In this document: one piece after another, positions 25,001-32,273 of the stretch | Layout: every line of letters starts with the position of its first letter | Numbering within the stretch: position 1 is the first letter of the stretch | DNA from: Chromera velia | Lineage: Eukaryota > Sar > Chromeraceae | NCBI GenBank assembly: GCA_018398765.1 | Contig: JAHBMJ010001217.1 | Span: forward strand, 21,916-85,915 | Direction: 5' to 3' | DNA length: 64,000 bases | Notes under the pieces: generated by a model | Told to the model about the DNA's origin: nothing | Databases searched by the model: none | Seen by the model: the letters and a program-made list of their open reading frames with translations, nothing else | Translations under genes and position numbers: made by a program

Positions 25001-28000
25001 ATACACCCGCCTGAAGGGGCCGAACCTCGTGTCTCTAAAGGGGGTTGTTGCGCTCTGCACGACGGCGAAACTGAAGCATCTCTTCTACACCTCCACAGCA
25101 GGTCGGTTCTTCAGCTGTCTGGGCCTTTTTCCTTGACATGACGCAAAACGATGTTGCAGTTTCGTACGCACTTTTATTGTTTGAATGCATCTCTGTGTGC
25201 AGCCGTTTGGCTCTCTCTCTTTGCAAGAGATGCGCGGTCGTTGGAAAGTCTCCGAGACTGCGAAGCTGCCTGGGCGCCGCCGTCCTCCTCGAGTGACGCC
25301 GCAACGGAGGACGACCTTCTGCTGATGGAGCGCCTTGTCCCTCCGCACGTGTCCGGGTACATATGGACGAAGGTGTGTTGGGAGCCCCGGGCGGCCCGCC
25401 CTTTCAGCAACGAAAACTGGTTGAAGAGAATGATCGAAGTCGTTTCTCAATTGTAGTCTCTTTCCTCACTCGACTCTCCCTCTTCCCCTCTGTGCAGGTC
25501 GCTGCCGAGCGGGTGCTCAGAGGCCTGCGGGAGCGCTGCGGTCTGCCCTCTGTGATTTTCAGATTGGGGTCCAACACCTCCATCGCAGCGCGCTTCCCTG
25601 CCCTCGGAGGGTCGCGGTATGTGCAGACCCTTGCGATGGCCGCTGCTCTGAAGCATAGAATCATGCTCCCAGCCGCACAGCCGTGGGTGGCAGTCGACAC
25701 CGCTGCAGAGCTCATGGTCCGTTTCGTTTGTGAGTTAATTTGTCTGCGCTTTTGGTTGGCTGTTTTTTCTTCAGTGAATAACCCATATTCCAGTGTCCTC
25801 TTGCTCCTCAAACGGCGCATGAAATTACTGCGAGCAGAGGACGGCGGAAAACGAGTGTGCTGCCCTGTTTTAAAAAGCGACTTGGGTGTCAGCAGGTGGA
25901 AGCAAGCAGCCTTCTTTCTCGTCATGAGGGATAATTTCTTAATCTGTAAGTGGTAAGGTGAGCCCGGAAGACAAAAGGTATCCGTGTCCCTCCGACAATC
26001 AACTTTGGCAAAAGCGCTATCAAACCTGTAAATCCTTTCCGCTATGCGTGCAGGTGCGTAGACTGTTCACTGGTCACGCGAAGAGAAGCGACTACTTCCT
26101 GTTTGACATGAGCGCACAGGCTCAGGTGGTTGCTGCATGCCAGCAGGAGCTCTTTGAGAGCACAAACCTCCAAAACTCCTTCAACGAAGAGATCCGCGAG
26201 GGGTCTCTGAGAGACGTCCTCTCCCTGGAGAAGGGGGACCCCTCAAGTCCCCTCTCCGGCTCTTCCATGCTTCTGGAGCTCCTCACCAGTGTTGCAGAGG
26301 CATTGGACAAAACCGCAACTTCCCCCGGACCCTTGGAAAGGAGGAACGGGGTGGGGGGTCAAGCAAGGACCTCCCTCGTGCATGCGGCTGAATGGGAGAA
26401 GTTGAGTTCTGCCATCTTCGAGGATCTCCCCTCCTCTGACACGCCTCCATGGCCTGACCCGACGATTCTCGCCTGGCGTTTCGGCACTGCCTGCTGCCGG
26501 TTTGAACTCTTGGGGGGAACCCCTCCCAGAGAGCCTGCGTGTCCAAAAACAAAAACAGCAGAAGGGGAAGGGGAGTGCAGGGGGGCGAGGAGGAATTCCT
26601 CGACCGCGGGAGCAAAGGGCCTCCTCCAGTCGAGCGCCCTGATTGTCAGCAGGACTGGAAGCCTAGAGAGGAGCGGGGATCGGATGGAGGGCCGAGGAGG
26701 CAGGCAGGATGGGGGGACGGAGGAGAATCCCCCTAGCTCGGAATTTGACTCCGCCGCTTCTCTGCATCATGGGGTCTACGTCGATTTGGAGTCCCTGCAG
26801 CGAGACCTGGACGCTGTAGAGTCCCTCCATCCCGCGTTCGGGGGCACAAACGCCTTCCTTAGTCTGAGGGTATGGAAGGCAAATGGACTCAGAAACCGTC
26901 TCGCCCTCTCAACGCTCGTGCCTCGTCCCCTCCGACCTCCTCGACAAATTCGAATGGAGTCCCCTGTAGTGGTCACCGGGCTCTCCCGATTTTGGATAGG
27001 CGTCGTTGCAGACTGCCTCGAGGCCAATGAAGCGCTGTGCCTCCTCAGGCCCTCAGTGTCTGATCTTGTGTCCCCTTTCGGAGCGGCAGGCGGAGGGGAA
27101 CGCTGGCGAGAGACTGAAAAGGCTGTTGCCCTCGCTCTGTCTTCTGTCGGAGTTGCCTTCTCCCCAGTTCGCGTACCCCCGACAGAGACACTGCCGCACG
27201 ACAGAGAGAGAGGCCTTCGGGGCATTAGCCGGATGCGCACACGCCCCCTTGAGGATTCTCCTCTCTCCTCCCGGCCTGAACTTCCTGACGTCCTGCATTG
27301 CTCCGATGGACTGGCAGAACTTTGTCTGTCCCCCCTCGTGCATGGGGACTCCCTTGTGTCCTCCCAGCTGGAAGGACCCGGTCCTGTACTCGACCCTGTC
27401 GTCTTGGCAGTGCGTGGACTGCACGGGGAAATCGTGGAGCGCGGCCGGCGCGCACCGTCACCTGGGCGTGCGGCGGCCCTGTACAGTTTCTACAGGAACG
27501 TGGTTGAACGGGGGTGTGCAGGGGGGAAGCTCCGGGGGTTCAGGGATGCAAATAGACAGGAATGCGAGGGAGGGGTGCAGATGGAAGGAGTGAGGAGGCC
27601 CTCAGCCAAGACAGACCGCGTCTTTTCGCGGCCCCTTTCTATCCCCGATCCGGCTGCCGCCCTGGAGAGCCCCGGGGGGGGTGGGGAAGACTCTGAAGCA
27701 AGACGCACGACCCGGAGAGTTCTCATGTGTGACGTGGAGCACTACGGACAGATGGGCGCGCTCCTTCGTGAGTTTCCGGATGCCGCCATTGTGGTCGTCG
27801 ACAGGTAAGGGCAAGAGGAAAGACAGACAGAGATGCTTATTTTTGTGCTTGCACGTCTGATCAGCCGTCTCCCGCCCCGCCCTTACGTCAAAGCAGAAAG
27901 CAACGCACACCATTGCACGGGGCCAGTCAGGAAAATCCCAACCTGCCCGAATTTTCTCCTTCATTTGTTTGCGAAGGAACCTGCCCGTCTACCCATGTCA

Positions 28001-29248
28001 TAGAACCCTAGCTCCCTCCTTTGATCTCTCACTGCTCCCTCCCTCTTTCGATCAGCTGTATCCTCTAGTGTAAGTTCATTCCCTTAATTCCCGTATTTTA
28101 TGATTAGCCCCTCTGATTCTGTCGCCTCGGCTCCACCGTGTGCCCAAGCTCCTTTCTTTTCTTTGTGCATACACTTTCGTAGGGAGTGGTTGGTTCAGCC
28201 TGTCTCTGGCTGGCTTCCCGACTCTTCTTCATGATAGCATGGGTGTTGCTGTGTGGGACGGTTCTCGTATAGAAAGCTCAATCATTTCAATCGCATTGAG
28301 ACGCATCTGTCAAGCACACGGCTCTCCCCCACCGTGATGATGGCGTGCAGTCCCGCTGAAGATGCCGCGCTCGAGTGGGCCCTTTTCAGTCGCATAGCAG
28401 CGGAAGCTTTCTTCCAGACCGCAACGGCTGGCAGACAGAGAGAGGGCACTGCTGCTGCACGGGGAGAGGAAGTACGGCAGAATCTGATCTCCCCACTCTC
28501 GGTCTCGGAGCTCCTTCCGATCGCCAGAGAGAGCGTCGCACATCTGGTAACCGCCTTTGAGACGTTCCTCTCCTCTGCAGAAGGGGTGAGTGCCTCGGAA
28601 GAAGGCCGTGTGCAGAGGGTCTCTCTTGAGGCTCTGACTGAGCGCGGAATTTCTGGTCAAACTCTGCACACACTCGCTTCCCGCCTCAGTCCTGTTGGTG
28701 GGGCCTCTAGAGAAGGGGGGCAGCTGAGGAGTAGGAGTAGCGCTGGCAGGCGGGGGCAACGGGCGGGGGCGGGTGGCCCTGCCGACCCTCCGGACGACGG
28801 TATCACCCCGAGGTGCGGCTTCTTGATGAGACAGCCGAGTGGGGGAGGACAGGCCCAAAAGAGACAGAAGAAAAAAACAATGTGGGGGTACTCCGACGTG
28901 CGTGAGAGAGCCCGCAGCCGCCTGGAGAGGTTCCTTCAGACGCGCAGGCAGGCAGAGGCCGTTGTAGCCGCAGCAGCGAAGATCAGACAGGCTTTTCGCA
29001 GTACTAGAGAAACGAAGAGTGGAGAAAAGAAGGCACAGTCGTCTGAGAGGTCTCAGGAGGGGGGCGTGTCCATTCTGAGAGTTTCCACACAGCCGGCCGG
29101 ACCATGGGGGGATTCTGTAGAAACAGCTGGGGAGGCTTCAGAAGCCCTCTCTTCTTCTTCCACGCTCGCGACCTTGGCGCGTCTCCTGTGCTCTCACGAC
29201 AGCACCCTGAAAGCCGAAGCTGAGAAGTGGCTTTCCCGATCCGTGTGA
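1817..29248 (+). CDS. Large modular type I PKS/FAS-like synthase, KS(Ser)-ACP-KS-DH-ER-KR-ACP-AT-TR
   Basis: I join 24 exons: 1817-3585, 3852-4955, 5471-6055, 6446-6599, 6917-6973, 7346-7924, 8216-8359, 8569-8763, 9171-10085, 10456-12045, 12365-12439, 12670-12756, 12953-13088, 19063-19184, 19378-19740, 19974-20405, 20837-21028, 21535-21777, 22076-24708, 25001-25101, 25203-25372, 25498-25716, 26054-27804 and 28351-29248. All introns are GT-AG, every junction keeps frame, and the total is 14,514 coding bases (4,837 residues). The start is the first ATG after an in-frame stop at 1775. The domain order is unusual: no AT sits in either KS module, and a single AT follows the second ACP. A reductase domain suggests reductive release, as in apicomplexan type I synthases. 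The protein is probably cytosolic; I see no signal peptide. The weakest point is the 3' end: acceptors at 28237 and 28350 both fit the phase, and I chose the one that opens a 299-codon exon. The product is unknown. Confidence 0.85.
1898..3415 (+). CDS. Domain: N-terminal ketosynthase with Cys to Ser substitution
   Basis: Residues about 28-533 of the synthase, all in exon 1. The fold signature is complete: LVSAACRLP at the start, ALDPQQRWLLEVSHEAL, ANRVSYSLGLRGPSF, EAHGSGTPAGD with His386, and KSVTGHAEGAAG with His427. The nucleophile motif that normally reads DTACSSS reads DGSSASS here, so the catalytic Cys is Ser229 (codon 2501-2503). Both His residues are kept. Ketosynthases lacking the Cys cannot carry an acyl thioester for condensation, but loading-module KS domains with a replaced Cys can decarboxylate malonyl-ACP to make an acetyl starter. 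Its position as first domain, before an ACP, fits that role by inference. Confidence 0.85.
4348..4700 (+). CDS. Domain: acyl carrier protein 1
   Basis: Residues about 756-873, in exon 2. It has the carrier signature FQELGLDSAGSVEFVGLLE, with Ser824 (codon 4552-4554) as the phosphopantetheine site, followed by FDFPSVSALSAHLASEL, the usual helix 3-4 region. A low-complexity linker rich in Glu, Ser and Lys (exon 2 start, 3852-4340) separates it from the first KS. No AT, KR or other catalytic domain lies between the KS and this ACP. Confidence 0.85.
4771..7824 (+). CDS. Domain: second ketosynthase, apparently active
   Basis: Residues about 896-1383, spread over exons 2-6. It starts with VCIVGMACRAP, then VELFDAPFFDMKPQEAAATD, NRVSYALGLKGPSF and the intact nucleophile motif DTACSSSLVA with Cys1071. 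His1238 is in ESHGTGTSLGDP and His1281 in KGNIGHSEGASG. The domain ends with GFGGANAHAVV. All three catalytic residues of a condensing KS are present. Tiny exon 5 (57 bp) carries the LTAPGSES turn. The chain then passes straight into a dehydratase with no AT. Confidence 0.88.
6056..6201 (+). repeat. (GTCA)n tetranucleotide tract at the start of intron 3
   Basis: Immediately after exon 3 the intron begins with repeated GTCA units, broken by a few CAATTA variants, to about 6200. Each unit recreates GTCAGT, which this gene also uses as a real 5' splice donor at introns 10, 13 and 19. Confidence 0.85.
6681..7057 (+). repeat. Microsatellites in introns 4 and 5: (CT)n, (GT)n, (GA)n
   Basis: Intron 4 contains a CT run at 6681-6715 followed by (GCTC)n, and CA-rich steps to about 6785. 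Intron 5 starts directly with (GT)n from 6974, so the donor is embedded in the repeat, then has (GA)n near 7028-7057. The 57-bp exon 5 at 6917-6973 lies between these tracts. Confidence 0.85.
8216..10890 (+). CDS. Domain: dehydratase with large acidic insert
   Basis: Residues about 1417-1980, exons 7-10. The hot-dog catalytic motif HKVMGNPLVPG matches HxxxGxxxxP with His1463; exon 7 ends and exon 8 begins inside it. The second motif HPGLLDGFLQ supplies Asp1841. The domain is about twice the usual 280 residues because exon 9 carries a low-complexity Glu/Lys-rich insert (9246-9410, residues about 1555-1610) and further charged spacer before the second motif. It should dehydrate beta-hydroxyacyl-ACP. 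Both catalytic residues are present, so I expect activity. Confidence 0.82.
10890..12756 (+). CDS. Region: post-DH linker, probable structural pseudo-KR
   Basis: Residues about 1980-2418, the rest of exon 10 with the two small exons 11 and 12. It sits where fully reducing synthases carry a non-catalytic KR-like subdomain between DH and ER. A strand-like DGFLVLSLTGG and the later RKWRCVVYTGALEMP and GLWGFARCFRTEMEV segments fit that kind of fold. The last of these resembles the WGxxRxxxxE motif often found before the ER. Charged low-complexity stretches interrupt it. The assignment is by position and weak motifs only. Confidence 0.55.
12953..20316 (+). CDS. Domain: enoyl reductase, split by the 6-kb minisatellite intron
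   Basis: Residues about 2419-2733, exons 13-16. Exon 13 gives VRAVGLNFRDVLNVMGLYPG, a hallmark of PKS/FAS enoyl reductases. Exon 14 continues with GSDVAGTVVHVGSGVEGLREGDDVFG. Exon 15 has IPNRSLSFEDAASLP and the nucleotide-binding loop CHAVTGGVGLFVVQYCKAVGA. Exon 16 has LEVLREGGVFVELGKG and the closing GKVVISVP. Intron 13 (13089-19062, phase 1) divides the domain after GLYPGAA. It should reduce the enoyl-ACP double bond using NADPH. Confidence 0.87.
13206..18786 (+). repeat. 11-bp minisatellite filling intron 13
   Basis: About 5.6 kb of a unit close to GACTCCAGTCT, with common variants GACTCCATTCT, GACTCCAGTCG and 13-bp forms GACTCTGCAGTCT and GACTCTCCAGTCT. Stretches are locally homogeneous: GGCTCC-type units at 13899-14005, CGGACTCC at 14005-14130 and CTCCAGTCTGA at 17760-17960. 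The unit is 11 bp and carries no stop codon on the minus strand, so all three minus frames stay open for hundreds of codons (one for 1,367). These are not genes. The array lies within the spliced intron 13089-19062 of the synthase, between two enoyl-reductase exons. Confidence 0.95.
20340..22390 (+). CDS. Domain: ketoreductase
   Basis: Residues about 2746-3020, exons 16-19. The NADPH loop is VAITGGLGGLGLCFARWLQ, followed by KNVLLLSRR. Exon 18 holds GVLHSAGLLDDALI and the catalytic Ser2904 in FVLFSSIVSLWGN. Exon 19 opens with VNYGAAN, giving Tyr2917 and Asn2921 at the expected spacing of 13 and 17 after the Ser. The LDD motif is typical of B-type ketoreductases, which give the D-3-hydroxy product; that stereochemical reading is inference from family rules. 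Confidence 0.87.
22447..22720 (+). CDS. Domain: acyl carrier protein 2
   Basis: Residues about 3040-3130, in exon 19. It contains LSELGMDSLAAVEVRNAL with Ser3082 (codon 22577-22579) for phosphopantetheine, then PASVFLESETLRDISGFIAQKL. A basic Lys/Gln/Pro-rich linker at 22730-22855 joins it to the acyltransferase. Confidence 0.9.
22855..24020 (+). CDS. Domain: acyltransferase, malonyl-type, located after the last ACP
   Basis: Residues about 3175-3560, entirely within exon 19 with no intron. It has AFLFTGQGSQWSGMG at the start, the nucleophile motif VIGHSLGEYAAAVAAG with Ser3288, and THAFHSPLMDP with His3406. In bacterial PKS enzymes HAFH is typical of malonyl-CoA selection. The remaining end signature VEVGPSSTL is also present. 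It is the only AT in the gene, so it must serve both ACPs in cis or across a dimer, or be helped by a free-standing enzyme. Confidence 0.88.
24298..25716 (+). CDS. Domain: NAD(P)-dependent thioester reductase (reductive release)
   Basis: Residues about 3655-3955, exons 19-22. The extended short-chain dehydrogenase signature is CVLLTGATGFVGRFVLRALL, followed by FRVVCVVRG, LEVLSGDL and VDAVYHVAAVLSL. Exon 20 ends with KHLFYTSTA, and exon 21 supplies the YxxxK pair in SGYIWTK (Tyr3878, Lys3882). Exon 22 has RLGSNTSIAARFP. Such domains reduce the ACP-bound thioester to an aldehyde or alcohol in carboxylic-acid reductases, NRPS/PKS release modules and apicomplexan synthases. A normal thioesterase is absent. 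Confidence 0.84.
26054..29248 (+). CDS. Region: unidentified C-terminal extension of the synthase
   Basis: Exons 23 and 24, residues about 3956-4837. The first part (RRLFTGHAKRSDYFLFDMSAQ and the following) may close the reductase fold. The rest I do not recognise. It contains a Gly/Arg-rich patch near 26570-26740, an ordered-looking stretch with PVVVTGLSRFWIGVVADCLE, and RRVLMCDVEHYGQMGALL followed by DAAIVVVD at the exon 23 end. Exon 24 begins PAEDAALEWALFSRIAAEAFF, looks helical, then becomes Gly- and Lys-rich. It could be a substrate or docking domain, but nothing proves it. The exon 23/24 junction is phase-compatible but is the least certain in the gene. Confidence 0.6.
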
Positions 29249-32200
29249 GAAGAGAAGAGAGAGGAACGAAGGAGGTATGGTGAGAGGAGGTAGAAGGAGA
29301 ATGGACGTCGAACTTTTCGTGACGACCGTCAAGCGGCTGCCTGTGTGAAAGCAGAGAAAAGACTGTAAAGACGTTGAGGGACCGGCAGGTCATAGAAGAA
29401 CATGAGAGAAACTGCAGTAATTTAAACCACGCTGTACGAGATTCTGTTTCCAGACAACCGCAGGCATCATCCGTTGCGGGACCCATCCATTTCATTACAG
29501 GGACAAGTCGTCTCTCCGTTCGATTGCAGAGGGGATTGCAGGTTGGGGATCGGGGTGGACAACCCGCTTCCTGGTGGGGTGATACGCAGGCTTGCGTGCG
29601 TCAGATGGTGCTGAAGGTCAGAGATCTCGGACGTGAAGGTGTCCCGTGTGAAAGTGCATGCCGATACGTGTTTGCATAGGACTGTGTGGAGACGGCGCCT
29701 GAATGTGGAATTTGATATTCGCTGACAGAGTGCATGTCAACGTGTGTGTGCTCAAGCATGATGGCGCGTGAGTGTGTGCAAGCGTGCCTGTACGCAAAAG
29801 TGCATGTCAATCGTGCTTGCTGTGGAGTGCATGGAAATGATGATTGTTGTTCAGTGAGACTTGTGAGAATGTGGATTTTACATTAACCTCCGTCTCCTTC
29901 TGTGAAAAGGGGCGATGCCTGTTGTGCATAAGAGTGTGTGAGCTTTTGCTTGAGTAAAAAAAGCAATGCGAGGGAAATCGGGCGTCCGCGAGGGTGTGGG
30001 TTCTGACTGTGTATCTGTGTTCTCTTCTCCTCGCACTCTTTTTGTCTCGCTGTCTGTAACAACGCGGGAATGGGATCTGATGAAAAGGGACATGCTTTGA
30101 TAGAGGGGGAAACAAGCGCAACTGTATTCTTTCAGCCCTCTTTGACTGCCTTTTGCTTGCCAAACCGACTTTCTGAGTACTCTTTTCCTCTTGTTATTAC
30201 GGAACGAATAATGAGAGAGCTCCCTTGTCTACTCCGCGTGCGTGGGTGTACCTTTATACTTCCCTCCCTTACCTCTATCTCTGAGAATGTGGCGTTAGGA
30301 CTGACTGAAAAGGGAAAGAATCTAAGAGAGACAGAAGGACCCACGAGTTTGTGCGGTCAGCATGTGGTGCCGGCCTTTTCCTGGTCGGACTGACTCTCTG
30401 TTGGGCTCTTCGATTTTCCTCTCAAGGGGTGAAGGCGAGAGGCACAAAGATTCTACTCTGAAACTGTATTTGTATTCCTGTCGTTCTCTCTCTCCCTCCC
30501 TCTCTCTCCCGAGGAATGTGGCATTGGGTTCGAATGAAAGTGAAACAGACTTTGACTGAGGCAGAAAGAAAGTTTAAAGAATGTGTATTGATTCTGTACG
30601 TCTGTTTGTCTGACTGGCATTTCGCCTCCATACCCGGTCCGATCTTCCGCTCCTCTTTGCTCACCTCTTGACTTCCGTTGTCAAGGAATGGTGAGAGACG
30701 TTCTTTCAAACCAATTGCAATATAAGTCCAGTTCTTGTCGAGTGCATCAGTGTGCCTACATTTGCATGCGTGCTCAATGAATGGGTTTCAATCTTCGGTT
30801 CTTGGAAGTTGATCTTTGCATGTGCGATTCCAGTGTCAGAGCGTGGACCAAAGCCTCAGTTTCGTCTTCCTTCGTGGGAGAAGACTGCCCCAGAAGTGTG
30901 TCCAGCTGCGCATCGCACTTGCCAAACGCTTGATGCCTGTCCTGGGCTGATGGCAGCGGTAAGTGATGATGAGGATCAACGATTCAAAGAAAGTTGCGAT
31001 TTTATATCGATGTTGAAAGACAGAGTAAACCTTGAAGGCCAGATTAGACAACGACGACACGCTGTCAGTGTTACATTGAAATTAAGAAATTAATAAGAAT
31101 GTATCATATAATCAATCAATCAATCAAAAAAGACTTTATATTTACAGATCTAAAGGTGTTGCTGAGTTAGAGTCCATTATTTAATAATTTGTTTTGCATG
31201 TTGTTAGGTATGTTTTGACCTACGAAACGCTAGACTCGACTCGGAGCGACGGGGCTGATGCTTATTATAGGCCAATCATGATGGCGTATAATGATAATAA
31301 TGACAAAAGTATAATATATAATGATATATGTCCAGTTTTCACAGGTAAACTTTTTAAATCAATGAGTAGATCAATGAACATTGTAACTAAACTGAATAAA
31401 ATGTTGTCCATCATATGAAACCGTTTGTTTTAAACCAAATACAAAAATATATATAAATTCTTTTCATGGTATTACATGGTGTCTTCTTGCACATCAAGTC
31501 TGTTGGCTACTCTGTATGTGCTAACTAGTATCAATATTCTGTACAAATTAACTGTTTTTTATTCTAATAGCCTTTAAAAATAATTTTTCTATAATAAGTG
31601 AAGTTATATATGTCATAATTGATAAACTAGCTTAAACGAATTATATAAACGCACGCTACGAATGAACAACTTAATCAATAAGTGAGGGAGAGTTAGTCGG
31701 TGTGTTCATCAGCAAGTCAGTGTATGTTGGAGGCTGAGTGATATTAATACATGGTTATCACAAAAAAAAAAATGTGAGAGTGTTCCCGACATAAACTTAG
31801 GCGCACATCCCGGGGAATCGCGCGGACCCGCGCGATGCCCTGCATGGTTTTTTTTTTCACCGCAGAATTTCTTTTGAGCCTGCGCTAATTGAATGCATGC
31901 ATGATCATGCATTCATTGAAGTTTTTCTTTGTTTTTCACGTATACGTACGTGTGCATCGATACATTCTCATCGGTGAAATGGCACACAGGGAGCACAGAT
32001 CAGGTTTGCCACCACTGATTGATCTTCCATTGAAAAATTTGAAGAGAGGCTCAGTGCAGGGATTTTCCACAAAAGAGTCTCATGACATGACAGCAGGAGG
32101 GGGCAACGGAGAAGGGATGTGAAGCATCGCTCTTCTGTTGTTCTGCGTTTGCTTACTCGACGTTGACTCGGCCCCTCAACGGATCTCTCTCCTGCCAGGC
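29249..32200. other. Intergenic region after the synthase; no gene seen
   Basis: No protein-like open frame or RNA gene was recognised. 29249-31080 has average composition. Around 31085-31760 the sequence becomes strongly AT-rich, beginning with an (AATC)n run near 31109, and may be an old insertion of unknown class. A GC-rich patch lies at 31800-31845. Confidence 0.5.
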
Positions 32201-32273
32201 AAGTGCATTGAATTCTGTACGAAAAGCACTGCTTGCTCATCCGACGTCGACTCCCGACCCGTTTGACACAAAA

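Noticed and set aside
28238-28337. Alternative exon after intron 23 starting at 28238
   Set aside because: It fits the phase but stops after 32 codons with no protein-like end, whereas the acceptor at 28350 also fits and opens a 299-codon frame.
31085-31700. AT-rich block considered as a truncated LINE tail because of its (AATC)n run
   Set aside because: Only the simple repeat resembles the LINE tail at 57096-57116; no other similarity or coding remnant is visible.
32163-32273. Upstream extension of the low-complexity gene from 32163
   Set aside because: The codon there is not ATG and the stretch includes a likely acceptor at 32200, so I used the first in-frame ATG at 32274 and left the 5' end open.
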